Below are positions 15,803-24,852 of a DNA stretch of 24,913 bases, one piece after another (within the stretch, counting starts at the first letter, position 1; each line of letters opens with the position of its first letter). Location: positions 1 to 24,913 of the forward strand of contig JBBDRW010000135.1 in NCBI GenBank assembly GCA_040905265.1, written 5' to 3'. A model generated the notes under the pieces. The model was not told the DNA's origin and did no database searches. It was given only the letters and a program-made list of their open reading frames with translations. Source of the stretch: JBBDRW01 sp040905265. Its GTDB lineage: Bacteria; Bacteroidota; Rhodothermia; Balneolales; Balneolaceae. Made by a program: the position numbers and the translations under genes.

Positions 15803-15942
15803 GGAGGCTTTGCAAAACCGTCCTTTTGCTCAATAACTTCGTTATCTGGATTTTAAAATCCTCACATATGAACAATATGCTGCGGTTTTAAAATCCATCT
15901 GGCCTTGTTCTTGATCAAAAATCCGGGTTTTTCAAAGCCTCC
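15803..15942. mobile_element. MITE-like palindromic element, 140 bp
   Basis: The outer ends ggaggctttgcaaaacc (15803-15819) and its near-perfect complement (15926-15942) differ at 1 of 17 positions. Allowing one gap, the similarity continues to about 35 bases per side. Inner parts also mirror each other: ggattttaaaatcc near 15848-15861 and the gttttaaaatcc block near 15885-15896. The whole element can therefore fold into one long imperfect hairpin. It has no coding capacity of its own. The ends recur as a bare hairpin at 10847-10887. No clear target-site duplication is visible, so 'MITE' is inferred from structure. It sits 20 bases before the start codon at 15782, between that gene and its candidate promoter. 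Confidence 0.7.
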
Positions 15943-15999
15943 TGATGTTGACTACAGGAAGCTTTGCATCCGCCGGCCGGCCTCATATTATGAGGATTC

Positions 16000-16027
16000 A
16001 ATATAAATATACCATTCAGCCAGTCAA
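16000..16027 (-). promoter_or_regulatory. Candidate promoter of the hypothetical-ybeY operon, with an adjacent palindrome
   Basis: On the minus strand, TTGACT (16022-16027) and TATATT (16000-16005) are spaced by 16 bases and each matches the sigma-70 consensus at 5 of 6 positions. TTG with a 19-base spacing to TATATTGA also partly fits the Bacteroidota pattern. Just downstream, at the expected transcription start, is a small palindrome cctcat-att-atgagg (15981-15995). The DUF2723 gene ends right upstream at 16043, so this is where the operon needs a promoter. Confidence 0.5.
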
Positions 16028-16042
16028 TAGTAAAAGGGGTGT

Positions 16043-19000
16043 TTAAAAATCAAGTCCCCAGGATTCGATCTGTTCCCGGTTCTCTTCCCTGTTTTCCGGC
16101 ATCCGGAACCATCCTGCAGACATTACATTGATTTCACTGCCAAGCTGGTCGCCCTCTGCTTCCATGTCTGCCAGGTAGTAGATTCGCTGAATGATCGTCA
16201 GAAATGAGACCCAGTCCCTGAGTTCATAGAGACTCTCCTGAAGGGACTCTTGTACCTGCTCTGCCTGTTGGGCATACCTTCTGGCACGTTCGACATTGGC
16301 CTGTTCACGTGCATCTGAGGACCTCTGTTCCAGTTCGGAGATCTGCTGCTCCAGTTCATTGATTGTTCCGAGGTCCCAATTCATCCAGTGTAGTATCTGC
16401 TCCTTGCTGAATTCTGCAAGTGAAACGGCCCGGTCATGGGCTCCGGCTCCGGCATACCGGTAAGCGTAGAGGACCGGAATTGCCCAGTTATCCTCTTCTG
16501 CCCGGAAGGGGATACGGTCTTCACCGAACGCGAGCCACTCGGCAGCTTTATCAGGTTCTCCCTGCTCAATAAAGGTGTCTGCCAGATAGGTAAACCCGTA
16601 CCGGTAGTTGGTAAACATCCGGCGGATATTCTCATCGAAATAGGCGTTCGGATTGTTCCACTCCTCAAATCTGAAATTTTCAAGCCGTTCGGTATGAAAT
16701 TCGGGATCAATATATCCGAACTGTCCGACATTTTCCCGTCTCTTCGGAACGACCCGGAATGCTTTCCCTTCAAGCTGAAAATAGGACTGCAGCCCAAGTT
16801 GTCCTTCTCTGGAGACCGTATTGGCAAAATAGACAGGACGAATCCACTGATTGCTTTCAAGAATCTCCAGAACCAGTTTGTCCTGAACCTGCAGAAAATG
16901 TCTCGGGTTGCCTTGCTGATCATATCCGGCCAGCCGTCCCCGAAGGTCCCAGCTTACTTCATCATCAAGTGAATCAACCGGAATGGAGTAGGGCACTGCA
17001 CTCTCCAGCTGGTACTGAAGCCGCTCGTCAACTGTGACACCGGAAATTTCCTGCAGATTGACGGACTCCCCGGAAAATGCGTGCCTCAACAGAGTTTTAT
17101 TGACAGGTATGACATATTCGCCTGACTCATGAATGGTCAGTTCCCGGGTGACCGAAGCGATCTCTTCGTCACTCATCCGGATTGGCAGCGGGAGAGATTC
17201 ATGGGTCTGGCGGTCCCGCAACTGCTTGATGTACCAGTCTGTATTGAGAAGGCTGAGGCAAACAACCCGTACATCTGTCCGAACACCCTCCACTTCCTGC
17301 AGGTACCAGAGTGGAAATGTATCATTGTCGCCGTTTGTAAACAGCAGCGCATTTGGCTCTACAGAGTTTAACAGGTTATATGCATAATCCCTTGCAACAT
17401 AATTGGAACTGCGATCATGGCTTGGCCAATTTTCTTTTGCAACCCAGAAAGGGACTGCCAGGAACATCAGGCCGAGCAGGCCGTATGCCGCAGCCTTGTT
17501 CTCGCCAATCTGCTGTTTTAACAGCTCAATGAGTGCCGTGCCTCCGATACCGATCCAGATACTGAAGGCGAAAAAGGAACCGGCGTAGGCGTAATCCCTT
17601 TCTCTCGGTTCCATCGGAGTTTGGTTCAGGTAGAAGATGATTGCGAGGCCTGTCATAATGAACAGGGCCAGCACGGAGAGGCCCCGCTTCCAGTCGTTCC
17701 GGAAGTGGTATAGCATTCCAAACAGGCCAAACAGAAAGGGGAGAAAGAAGTAGCCGGAGTTGGCCGGGTTGTGGCTGTAGGGAGTTTCGCCGAACCCGGA
17801 ATACCAGCCTGTATGTTGAACGTCCGCTTCACGTCCGATAAAATTCCAGTTGAAATAGCGTACGTACATGTGGTAGACTTGGTATTTCCAGAAGTAATCC
17901 CAGTCACTGTCAAACTGCTGGTAGTAGTCGTGGTGCTGGCTCGATTGAGAGTGGCGCCTTGGAAAGAGTGTCTCCTGCTCTCTGTTCAGGTTCTGGAGTT
18001 GGTTGTCGTAGGTATAACCCATGAGCAGCGGGCTTTCACCATACTGTTCCCGCTTCAGGTAACTGACGAATGCTTCCAGGGTTGACGGGTCATTCTCATC
18101 AATGGCTGGTTCGGCCTGGGAGCGGATAAAGATCAGGGCGTAGCTGGAGTAGCCGATGATAATGACAGCATAGGCGAGCATAGCCAGGTTGAGCAGTCTC
18201 AGCTTTCGGGTATGCGTGTACCAGAGAGCGGCAATGATTGTGCCGATAATGAAGGCCATATATCCAACGGGCCCGATCAGCCCGTAGGTCATATTGCTGA
18301 TATCGTCAAAAAGATCCGGAATATTGATAATGGTAAAGGGGTAGATCAACAGAAAGATGCCAATGGCAATTCCGGCCATGGCCAGGAAGGAGTGGGGCCG
18401 GTACTCCCATTTTTTGAAATAGACGATCATTGCAATGAAAAAGATCGCCAAAAGATTGAGAAGATGGACGCCGATACCAAGACCGATCAGATAGGCAATG
18501 AGAATGAGCCACCGTTCCGAATTCGGCTTTTGATGTTCTCCGGCCCAGCGGAGTGCCACCCAGACAACCAGAGCGGTAAAAAATGTAGATGAAGCATACA
18601 TCTCTGCCTCTACAGCATTGAACCATTGGGTGTGTGTGACGGCGAATGTGAGTGCACCGAAAAGGGCTCCTCCGTACAATCCTGCCAGATCCATCGGGTC
18701 CATTTGGTCTGCAGGCCCTTTCCACTCCTGGATAAGGCGAACGGTGATAAGGTAAAGGAGCATAATGGTACAGGCGGAGGCGAGAACACTGATCATATTT
18801 ATACTGAGCGCTACATACTCAGGCGGCATAAACATAGAAAAGAGCCGGCCCCAAAGTGCAAAAAACGGAGATCCGGGAGGATGTGCTACCTGTAGCGTGT
18901 GTGATATTGCGATGTACTCAGCCGGATCCCAAAAGCTTGCCGTGGGAGCTACTGTTAAAAAATAGATGACAAACGAAGTCAGAAATGAGAGGAGCGCAAA

Positions 19001-19048
19001 AAAGATGTTTCGGGTACGGTGTTGCGCAAAGATCGTCGTTAGGTTCAT
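16043..19048 (-). CDS. DUF2723 family polytopic membrane protein (putative glycosyltransferase, TMEM260-like)
   Basis: About 1001 residues from the ATG at 19048 (MNLTTIFAQHRTRN). The frame is open 33 codons further up (other Met at 19147 and 19132), but that part is polar and unlike a membrane-protein start. The opening FYLTVAPTASF-type motif (here FLTVAPTASFWDPAEYI) followed by LQVAHPPGSPFFALWGR is the DUF2723 signature. About 12 membrane helices follow in the first half. The second half is soluble, with NGDNDTFPLWYLQEVEGVRTD typical of the Bacteroidota long form, and a coiled coil rich in Glu and Gln near residues 890-945. Human TMEM260, of the same domain family, is an O-mannosyltransferase; a role in protein O-glycosylation here is inference. 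It is divergent from the NSS transporter gene. Confidence 0.88.
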   Translation of the reverse strand: MNLTTIFAQHRTRNIFFALLSFLTSFVIYFLTVAPTASFWDPAEYIAISHTLQVAHPPGSPFFALWGRLFSMFMPPEYVALSINMISVLASACTIMLLYLITVRLIQEWKGPADQMDPMDLAGLYGGALFGALTFAVTHTQWFNAVEAEMYASSTFFTALVVWVALRWAGEHQKPNSERWLILIAYLIGLGIGVHLLNLLAIFFIAMIVYFKKWEYRPHSFLAMAGIAIGIFLLIYPFTIINIPDLFDDISNMTYGLIGPVGYMAFIIGTIIAALWYTHTRKLRLLNLAMLAYAVIIIGYSSYALIFIRSQAEPAIDENDPSTLEAFVSYLKREQYGESPLLMGYTYDNQLQNLNREQETLFPRRHSQSSQHHDYYQQFDSDWDYFWKYQVYHMYVRYFNWNFIGREADVQHTGWYSGFGETPYSHNPANSGYFFLPFLFGLFGMLYHFRNDWKRGLSVLALFIMTGLAIIFYLNQTPMEPRERDYAYAGSFFAFSIWIGIGGTALIELLKQQIGENKAAAYGLLGLMFLAVPFWVAKENWPSHDRSSNYVARDYAYNLLNSVEPNALLFTNGDNDTFPLWYLQEVEGVRTDVRVVCLSLLNTDWYIKQLRDRQTHESLPLPIRMSDEEIASVTRELTIHESGEYVIPVNKTLLRHAFSGESVNLQEISGVTVDERLQYQLESAVPYSIPVDSLDDEVSWDLRGRLAGYDQQGNPRHFLQVQDKLVLEILESNQWIRPVYFANTVSREGQLGLQSYFQLEGKAFRVVPKRRENVGQFGYIDPEFHTERLENFRFEEWNNPNAYFDENIRRMFTNYRYGFTYLADTFIEQGEPDKAAEWLAFGEDRIPFRAEEDNWAIPVLYAYRYAGAGAHDRAVSLAEFSKEQILHWMNWDLGTINELEQQISELEQRSSDAREQANVERARRYAQQAEQVQESLQESLYELRDWVSFLTIIQRIYYLADMEAEGDQLGSEINVMSAGWFRMPENREENREQIESWGLDF

Positions 19049-19237
19049 TCGTCCGGGTACGATTTTCGTTTCTGTTCGGCATCCGATCCGTCCATTCTGA
19101 ACGGGCTTAAATGTGGCAAGATACCGAAACATGGCCTCTTTGCACAATATTTAATGTTGGCAGAATACCCGAATTGGAGTGTTGATTCAACGGCAGGGTC
19201 GGCAAAAAAAGTATTGAAATATGCAAAATGAGGTGTG

Positions 19238-19266
19238 TTGCATGGATAAATAAAATTGGTTATTAA
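19238..19266 (+). promoter_or_regulatory. Candidate promoter of the NSS transporter gene
   Basis: TTGCAT (19238-19243) and TATTAA (19261-19266), 17 bases apart, match the sigma-70 consensus at 4 of 6 positions each. They lie 34 bases before the start codon at 19300. An inverted repeat tggtta / taacca (19257-19262 and 19273-19278) overlaps the -10 region and could be an operator. The call rests on eye matching only. Confidence 0.3.
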
Positions 19267-19299
19267 TCAGGCTAACCAGAATTAATTTTAATAAGCCGA

Positions 19300-20799
19300 A
19301 TGTCCCAACTACCTTCCGGTACCAAAGAGCGATTTACAACCAAATGGGGGCTTATCATCAGTGTTCTTGGTATCGCAGTCGGTACCGGAAATATCTGGCG
19401 TTTTCCCCGAATTGCAGCTGAAAATGGAACGGATGCCGGAGCCGGAGCTTTTCTGGTTGCATGGGTCTGTTTTCTCTTTCTTTTCTCCATCCCCCTGATC
19501 ATTGCTGAGTATGGTATCGGACGTCACGGAAGAAAGGGAGTGATCGGTTCATTTATCAAGATGATAGGTGAACAACATGCCTGGATGGGAGCCTTTATCG
19601 GCTTCGTCGCAACGGCGATCATGTTCTACTACAGTGTGGTAGCCGGCTGGTGCCTCTATTATCTTTTGGAGTCGATCTTTGCAACCCTGCCCGCCAGTGT
19701 GGAAGAAGCATCCATGGTTTGGGACGGATTTCAGGCTTCTGTTTTACCCTCAACATTTCATGCGATCATCATTGTCTTCGGAGGATTGGTGATTCTCAAG
19801 GGGGTTCGGTCTATCGAACGAATCAATAACCTGTTGATTCCGTCTCTTGTCATCGTCTTGATCATCTCTCTGTTTCGTGCCCTGACACTGGAGGGCAGCG
19901 GGGAGGGGATCCGCTATCTCTTTACGCCTGACTGGTCTGCACTTGCCCAGCCTGGTCTATGGCTCGATGCACTGACTCAGAACGCCTGGGACACGGGTGC
20001 CGCCTGGGGATTGATTCTGACATATGGCGCATATATGAGGAAGAGTGATGATGTAACGATCAGTGCATTTCAGACAGGTATTGGGAACAATCTCGTCTCT
20101 CTGATGGCAGCAGTTATCATTTTTTCGACTGTTTTCGGGACACTTGGGTCCGAGCTTTCGGACGGTGAAATACTCTCAATCATGCAACAGTCCGGGCCTG
20201 CCTCTACCGGCCTCACATTTATGTGGATGCCTCAGCTGTTTCAGGAGATGGCCGGCGGGAAATTTTTTGCAGTGCTCTTCTTTCTTGCCCTAACCTTTGC
20301 GGCGTTCAGTTCTCTTATTTCCATGATTGAACTGGCTACAAAGGTGTTTGTTGACATGGGGATTACCCGTAAGCGAGCTACGATCGGTGTCTGTACAGCC
20401 GGCTTCCTGTTTGGGCTTCCATCTGCTGTGAATCTTGATTTCTTCGCAAATCAGGATTTTGTATGGGGGATCGGCCTTATGGTTTCAGGTGCATTTATGT
20501 CGTTTGCCGTGATCCGGTTCGGCCCGGAAAAATTCCGGACAGAGCTGATCAATACCGATGAGAGCAGGTGGGAGCTGGGCCGCTGGTGGACGTTTGTTAT
20601 CAAATATGTGGTGCCGGTCGAGGTGATCACTCTGCTTGCCTGGTGGATCTATCTGAGTGTCGCACAGATAGCACCCGACACCTGGTATAACCCACTCAGT
20701 ACGTACTCGGTGGCAACTGTATTGATGCAGTGGGGGATTGTCATGATTCTTTTCAAAATCTATAATCAGAAACTGGCGGCACTTACAATGAAAAAGTGA
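19300..20799 (+). CDS. Sodium-coupled NSS (neurotransmitter:sodium symporter, LeuT-like) transporter
   Basis: 499 residues with about 11-12 hydrophobic segments. The first helix holds the family's unwound substrate/Na+ site, VGTGNIWRFPRIAAENG (about residues 27-43), comparable to the GLGNFLRFP stretch of LeuT, followed by GAGAFLVAW. The stretch LTFAAFSSLISMIE near residue 328 corresponds to the Na2-site helix 8 region. Bacterial members import amino acids or related amines with Na+ across the inner membrane, which fits a marine or salty habitat. The substrate is not readable. It is divergent from the DUF2723 gene and convergent with the PH-domain gene, with only 15 bases between the stops and no terminator-like hairpin. 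Confidence 0.94.
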   Translation: MSQLPSGTKERFTTKWGLIISVLGIAVGTGNIWRFPRIAAENGTDAGAGAFLVAWVCFLFLFSIPLIIAEYGIGRHGRKGVIGSFIKMIGEQHAWMGAFIGFVATAIMFYYSVVAGWCLYYLLESIFATLPASVEEASMVWDGFQASVLPSTFHAIIIVFGGLVILKGVRSIERINNLLIPSLVIVLIISLFRALTLEGSGEGIRYLFTPDWSALAQPGLWLDALTQNAWDTGAAWGLILTYGAYMRKSDDVTISAFQTGIGNNLVSLMAAVIIFSTVFGTLGSELSDGEILSIMQQSGPASTGLTFMWMPQLFQEMAGGKFFAVLFFLALTFAAFSSLISMIELATKVFVDMGITRKRATIGVCTAGFLFGLPSAVNLDFFANQDFVWGIGLMVSGAFMSFAVIRFGPEKFRTELINTDESRWELGRWWTFVIKYVVPVEVITLLAWWIYLSVAQIAPDTWYNPLSTYSVATVLMQWGIVMILFKIYNQKLAALTMKK

Positions 20800-20814
20800 T
20801 GCTCCTTTTCACAG

Positions 20815-21387
20815 CTACCGGCCGAGCCGGGTGTCGATAGAGTGGAGCTTGTCCCGGATCTCTCTCAGCAGAAGAATCATCTCCGGATTACTGCCCGATT
20901 CTGTTTCCGATTCCCCTGGCCGGTTTTCAGTCACCCTGTCTCTCTCTTGCAATACCCGCGTACGAAATTCATTTGCCTGGACAATACCTGTCAGGGAGAG
21001 GTCGGAATTGGATTGGGCGCTCTGGCCGGCAGTCTCCACTTTCAGGGTACTCAGGCCAAAGTAACGAAGGACGGGCCCCTCTTTGAATGTCAGGTCCTGA
21101 ATTTTATCCAGGGGAATTGTCCGTTCGGTTGTAAAAAAGATCCCTTTTTTGAACTGCAGGGACCGTTTGGTCAATTCACAGTGGAGTGCATCAAAATATC
21201 GGTTCAGATAGCGGCGGCCAAAGATCAGCCAGAAGGGTATCAGAACGATCCCAATGACCGTCAGTATGAGTGTGCAGGTTGTAATGATGAGTATGTAGTT
21301 CTTCAGCCTGGGGTCAAACTCGGCTTTCAGAATACGGTTGTGGTTCAGGCCGGCCGGATTGGCTTCGGATTCGATGGGATTGTTCAT
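20815..21387 (-). CDS. Bacterial PH-domain (YdbS-like, PF03703-type) membrane protein
   Basis: 190 residues. Two adjacent hydrophobic segments (about residues 30-54, IITTCTLILTVIGIVLIPFWLIF) form a hairpin in the membrane. They are followed by a domain of about 75 residues with ALHCELTKRSLQFKKGIFFTTERTIPLDKIQDLTFKEGPVL, split here as CELTKRSLQFKKGIFF and TERTIPLDKIQDLTFKEGP, the hallmark of the YdbS/DUF304 bacterial PH domain. The tail (about 135-190) is charged and helical. Function in this family is mostly unknown; some members occur in membrane-stress settings. No operon partner is apparent: the msrB gene upstream on the same strand ends 128 bases before its start. Confidence 0.87.
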   Translation of the reverse strand: MNNPIESEANPAGLNHNRILKAEFDPRLKNYILIITTCTLILTVIGIVLIPFWLIFGRRYLNRYFDALHCELTKRSLQFKKGIFFTTERTIPLDKIQDLTFKEGPVLRYFGLSTLKVETAGQSAQSNSDLSLTGIVQANEFRTRVLQERDRVTENRPGESETESGSNPEMILLLREIRDKLHSIDTRLGR

Positions 21388-21515
21388 GAATATTCTGTTC
21401 TGTTAGAGGGAAGGGCGCCGGATACCTTACGAGTTTTGGGCGGAATAAGTTACAGTGATCCGGACTGTGAATTCTGCTGCCAGGTTCACGGTGCGTTTCG
21501 GGGGAGAGAAAAAAG

Positions 21516-22085
21516 CTATTCGGCAGCGACAAATTTCATTGCAGCCGAATTCATACAGTATCTAAGCCCGGTCGGTTCGGGTCCATCATCGAAGACATGG
21601 CCCAGGTGTGAATCACAACGATTACAAATAATCTCGGTTCGCGTCATCATCAGGCTGTTATCCTCCCGTTCAGCCACAGCATCTTCACGAATGGGAGCCC
21701 AATAGCTCGGCCAACCGCTCCTTGAATTGTACTTTGTATCCGAATGAAACAGGGGATTTCCACAAGCAGCACAGTGATAGATTCCCTCGTCATAGAGACT
21801 GTTATATTCATTGATAAAGGGAATCTCTGTACCGCCACGTCGTAAGATTCGGTATTGTGCCGACGTAAGCTGTTCCCGCCACTCCTCATCGGTTTTTACT
21901 ACTTTTTCCAGATCTGACGTATCACTCATAGCGGTTAGATAGTAAGAGTTGAGATGTTGAGATAATTCGGGATGGAAATGATCAACATGCTGCTCCCCGG
22001 AACCATGTTGTGAACAGCTAAAAGCTGCCCCGGCAAGGAGAAGCGCCAGTGGTATCCATCGATATTGCCTGTAGATGCTGGTCAT
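21516..22085 (-). CDS. msrB: Exported lipoprotein MsrB: peptide-methionine (R)-S-oxide reductase
   Basis: 189 residues from the ATG at 22085 (a TTG at 22112 would add nine). The signal peptide ends in lipobox AFSC with predicted lipidated Cys24, which places the enzyme outside the cytoplasm. The MsrB domain covers about residues 60-188. Zinc ligands are the CAAC pair (Cys105/108) and the CNRC pair (Cys154/157). The catalytic Cys177 lies in GLRYCMNSAAMKF, and the domain carries the usual SGWPSYWAPI and GHVFDDGP motifs. It reduces the R form of methionine sulfoxide in proteins, so it should repair exported proteins. The electron donor for an extracytoplasmic MsrB is not visible nearby. It lies downstream of the cold-shock gene but is separated from it by a terminator. 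Confidence 0.94.
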   Translation of the reverse strand: MTSIYRQYRWIPLALLLAGAAFSCSQHGSGEQHVDHFHPELSQHLNSYYLTAMSDTSDLEKVVKTDEEWREQLTSAQYRILRRGGTEIPFINEYNSLYDEGIYHCAACGNPLFHSDTKYNSRSGWPSYWAPIREDAVAEREDNSLMMTRTEIICNRCDSHLGHVFDDGPEPTGLRYCMNSAAMKFVAAE

Positions 22086-22135
22086 AGATTCATAACGTAT
22101 CTCCCGGTACAATCGTGTCCGGAACAGGCAGAAAT

Positions 22136-22168
22136 AAAAAAAGCCCCGTACATCTGCCGGAGCTTTTT
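22136..22168 (-). terminator. Rho-independent terminator of the cold-shock gene
   Basis: On the minus strand, a stem of aaaagctccg pairing with cggggctttt (one G-T wobble, loop of about 9 bases) is followed by a run of seven T (complement of the A run at 22136-22142). It lies 20 bases after the stop of the gene ending at 22189. Confidence 0.85.
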
Positions 22169-22188
22169 ACATTCGTTGCCGGAGAGAA

Positions 22189-22404
22189 TCATTCGACAGC
22201 AATCACTTCGGTTGCATGCAATCCTTTCTCGCCCTCTGCGACTGTGAACTCAACCTTTTGGCCTTCCACAAGCTTCTTGAACCCCTCATCCTGGATTTCC
22301 GAATAGTGTACAAATACGTCTTCACCGCCATCCCGGGTGATAAATCCGTAGCCTTTTCCGTTATGAAACCATTTGACGGTACCTACTTCGCGTTCATCAC
22401 TCAT
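22189..22404 (-). CDS. Cold-shock domain protein (CspA family)
   Basis: 71 residues, the full length of a single cold-shock domain. The two RNA-binding motifs are present: KGYGFI (RNP1, about residues 17-22) and VFVHYS (RNP2, about 30-35). The start GTVKWFHNGKGYGFITRDGG and the end GLHATEVIAVE are typical. Such proteins bind single-stranded RNA and DNA and act as RNA chaperones in the cytoplasm. The gene has about 200 bases of non-coding sequence upstream, enough for the long regulated leader that many csp genes have, although I cannot define one. It has its own terminator (22136-22168). Which of the several csp paralogs it is cannot be told. Confidence 0.97.
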   Translation of the reverse strand: MSDEREVGTVKWFHNGKGYGFITRDGGEDVFVHYSEIQDEGFKKLVEGQKVEFTVAEGEKGLHATEVIAVE

Positions 22405-22604
22405 AATACTTAATACTTTGATTCATATTAACTCAGTCACTGCAATCACTTCCGAAGGAAATGGTTATAGTGATTCGATGAAAATAGGTGCTGGAATCTA
22501 TTTTAGCAATAATTTTAAATATCTCAGTCTAAATTCTTATTAAGCTGGCTTTATGAGCATTCTGAGCAGTATTTATGTTGAATGGGGTGCGCTATCACAC
22601 CAGT

Positions 22605-24662
22605 TTACCTGATCTGAATACTGAAACCTCCCTGAATACTGCGAGAGCTACCGGGTTCGAAAAACCTGTCACCGAAAGCGTTGATGGCAACCGATGTATT
22701 GTATCGGGTGTCAAGCAGATTGTGGACCGAGATGAATGGCTCAATTGACCAGTTTTCAAACCTGGCACCCCGGTAGTTCCATCTTCCGTTAACGAGGAGA
22801 TAGGAGTCATTCCGGGCGCTGTTTTCTGTATCGGCATAATAGTCACTGACCCATTCCAGGTCGCTGCCGAATGTGTGATCCCCAAGGTCCAGGGTGAGTA
22901 CCCCACCGGCACGGTGAGGGGCCACCCCCGGCAGCTGGTTGCCCTTGTACTCCTCCTCGAACTCAAACTCTCCGCCGGCGAACACGGAATGAGTCCAGGT
23001 ATACATCAGTTCCAAAAGAAGGGAGGGGAAGGGACGCATTCTAATATGTGACTCCAGGCCAAAATGGTTTGCATTCCCACCGTTGCTGAAAATGGCAACG
23101 CCATCTGTCAGGCTCTCCTGTACGATCTGGTCAGAAACCCTCATTCCATAAATGGCAAGGTCTATGCTTATCTCAGGATTGCTGAAGTAACTTCGGAGTC
23201 CGGTTTCAATACCGACGGCCCGCTCTGGGTTGAGATCAGGATTGAATCCATTGCCGCTGTCTGGCCGGTTTTTAAACTCTGTCGTGGTTGGTGATTCAAA
23301 TGAAGTGCTCAGGTTGCCGTAGTAGGTGACATTGTTAAACCGGTAGTTAACGCCGATACTGGGGTTCACCGTAGTAAAGATGCGGGTACCCTCTTCTCCG
23401 GCAAGATAGTCGTCTGAGGTGAACGACATTCTGTCTGCCCGGAGGCCTGCACTCAGGGATAGCCGGTCCAGGTGGAACATTGATTTGGCAAAGAGGGCCT
23501 GGCTGTTTACACGGTCCGTCTGGTCTGTTGTCAGTTCATCTCCCGGTTTCCCTCCCTCATTGTTATACTGACGGCGGTCGTCATGTTGAAATTTCAGTTC
23601 ACCCCCTACCTGAAGATCAAACGGAAGGTTATTCATGTCATAGGTACTGCGCAGGCCGCCGGCCAGCCTGTCGACGGAGATATAGGGGCCGGGGAGCGGA
23701 TTATCCAGGCTTCTGGTAATTCCATGGGCGGTAACGGAGAGCAAGCCTGTTTCAAGATCGTGATGGTAGACCCCTGCTCCCATCCACTGATGAAACTCTT
23801 TTCCCGAACGGGTGTTGACATGGCCGGGCCAGGCCATGCGCGGGTTCGATTCGGCATCCAATTTACTGAGAGATCCGGGATGTCGTGCATCCGGCATCCC
23901 GGAGTATGCAACCCGAAAGTCGAGAGTTGAATAGTCGGAGATGTCAATCCCGGCTGAAAGGCCTCCACGGATCAGATTTGCATCACTGTGATCCCTGTAA
24001 CCATCTGTTTGATAGTAGGAGCCGTAACCATTCCAGCGAATCCCGCCAATCCGATTGTGCCAGTGTGCTTCCTGCTTCCATGTATTGAACGACCCATAAT
24101 AGCTTCTGAGCATCAGTGCAGGAGAGTCGGGTGCCGGGCGGGTCTTCATATAGAGTACACCACCGCTGCTGTTTCCCCAGAATGTGGCGGAAGGCCCTCT
24201 CAGTAGTTCGAGGGATTGAACGGTTGCAGGATCGACCATATTGAGTACAGTCTGGCCGTCGGCAACTGTCAGTGGAATGTCATCCAGAATGACCTGTATG
24301 CCTCTGAGTCCGAATTGAGACCGCCATCCCATACCGCGTATGGTCATACGTTCTCCGAGGGCATGGTTTTCACGGTTGCTGACCCATATACCGGGCAGCA
24401 TGAATGTCAATTCATCCATGGTAGCCGCTTTGCGGGAGACTCTGTCGGAGAGGGTCCTGTGCAGTGTCGTGACGGACATAGTGGCACGGTCGAGCGTAGT
24501 GGATGAGTGGGCAGCCTCTACATGGACCGGTTCAAGGATAATGGTAAGTGTGTCGCTTTCTGCCTGGGCCAATGCTGCCTGTGGAGGAGAAACAAACATA
24601 AAAATGGTTGACAAGAGAAGAAGGAGAGTAGCCGGTAGCCTGGAAAGTGGATGGGTCGCCAT
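22605..24662 (-). CDS. TonB-dependent outer-membrane receptor
   Basis: 685 residues. An N-terminal signal peptide of about 33 residues ends in AALAQA. A short region EPVHVEA follows, in the place of a TonB box. The plug domain is about residues 60-175 (MDELTFMLPGIWVSNRE, then ERMTIRGMGWRSQFGLRGIQ split by RGM, and VQSLELLRGPSATFWGNSSGGV, the segment before the barrel). The remaining 500 residues alternate like a 22-strand barrel and end GGFSIQIR. Such receptors import iron chelates, vitamin B12, copper or oligosaccharides using TonB energy. No SusD, siderophore or cobalamin gene lies beside it, so the ligand is open. The start is the ATG at 24662 with no Shine-Dalgarno. No terminator is obvious in the 200 bases downstream. 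Confidence 0.93.
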   Translation of the reverse strand: MATHPLSRLPATLLLLLSTIFMFVSPPQAALAQAESDTLTIILEPVHVEAAHSSTTLDRATMSVTTLHRTLSDRVSRKAATMDELTFMLPGIWVSNRENHALGERMTIRGMGWRSQFGLRGIQVILDDIPLTVADGQTVLNMVDPATVQSLELLRGPSATFWGNSSGGVLYMKTRPAPDSPALMLRSYYGSFNTWKQEAHWHNRIGGIRWNGYGSYYQTDGYRDHSDANLIRGGLSAGIDISDYSTLDFRVAYSGMPDARHPGSLSKLDAESNPRMAWPGHVNTRSGKEFHQWMGAGVYHHDLETGLLSVTAHGITRSLDNPLPGPYISVDRLAGGLRSTYDMNNLPFDLQVGGELKFQHDDRRQYNNEGGKPGDELTTDQTDRVNSQALFAKSMFHLDRLSLSAGLRADRMSFTSDDYLAGEEGTRIFTTVNPSIGVNYRFNNVTYYGNLSTSFESPTTTEFKNRPDSGNGFNPDLNPERAVGIETGLRSYFSNPEISIDLAIYGMRVSDQIVQESLTDGVAIFSNGGNANHFGLESHIRMRPFPSLLLELMYTWTHSVFAGGEFEFEEEYKGNQLPGVAPHRAGGVLTLDLGDHTFGSDLEWVSDYYADTENSARNDSYLLVNGRWNYRGARFENWSIEPFISVHNLLDTRYNTSVAINAFGDRFFEPGSSRSIQGGFSIQIR

Positions 24663-24852
24663 TGAAAATTCAATTTTAAACTTTTTCTATCTTTTTGCGT
24701 ACTGTAAGCAAGTGTCGTGCCATCTCTGCGATATAGGGGTTGACACGACATAAGTTTACTGCTTAATGTTCCGCTTTGCAACGTTCTCTTGATCTGGAGA
24801 CGGATCTGATCACGCGTAAAACGTAGTAGCAGGAAAACCTGTGACAAACAGA
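24663..24852. promoter_or_regulatory. Region upstream of the TonB-dependent receptor with a spaced inverted repeat
   Basis: The arms tgtcgtg (24713-24719) and cacgaca (24744-24750) are exact complements 24 bases apart and overlap a perfect plus-strand TTGACA (24740-24745). The overlap suggests an operator between two divergent genes, but no good -10 follows at standard spacing, and the regulator is unknown. Confidence 0.3.

Noticed and set aside
15831..15845. loxP-like string ataacttcgttat inside the repeat element
   Set aside because: It matches a loxP arm only partly, has no second arm at the right spacing, and is explained as a small hairpin within the palindromic element.
20842..21705. 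287-codon plus-strand frame
   Set aside because: It is antisense to the clear PH-domain and msrB genes; the length comes from the codon use of those genes.
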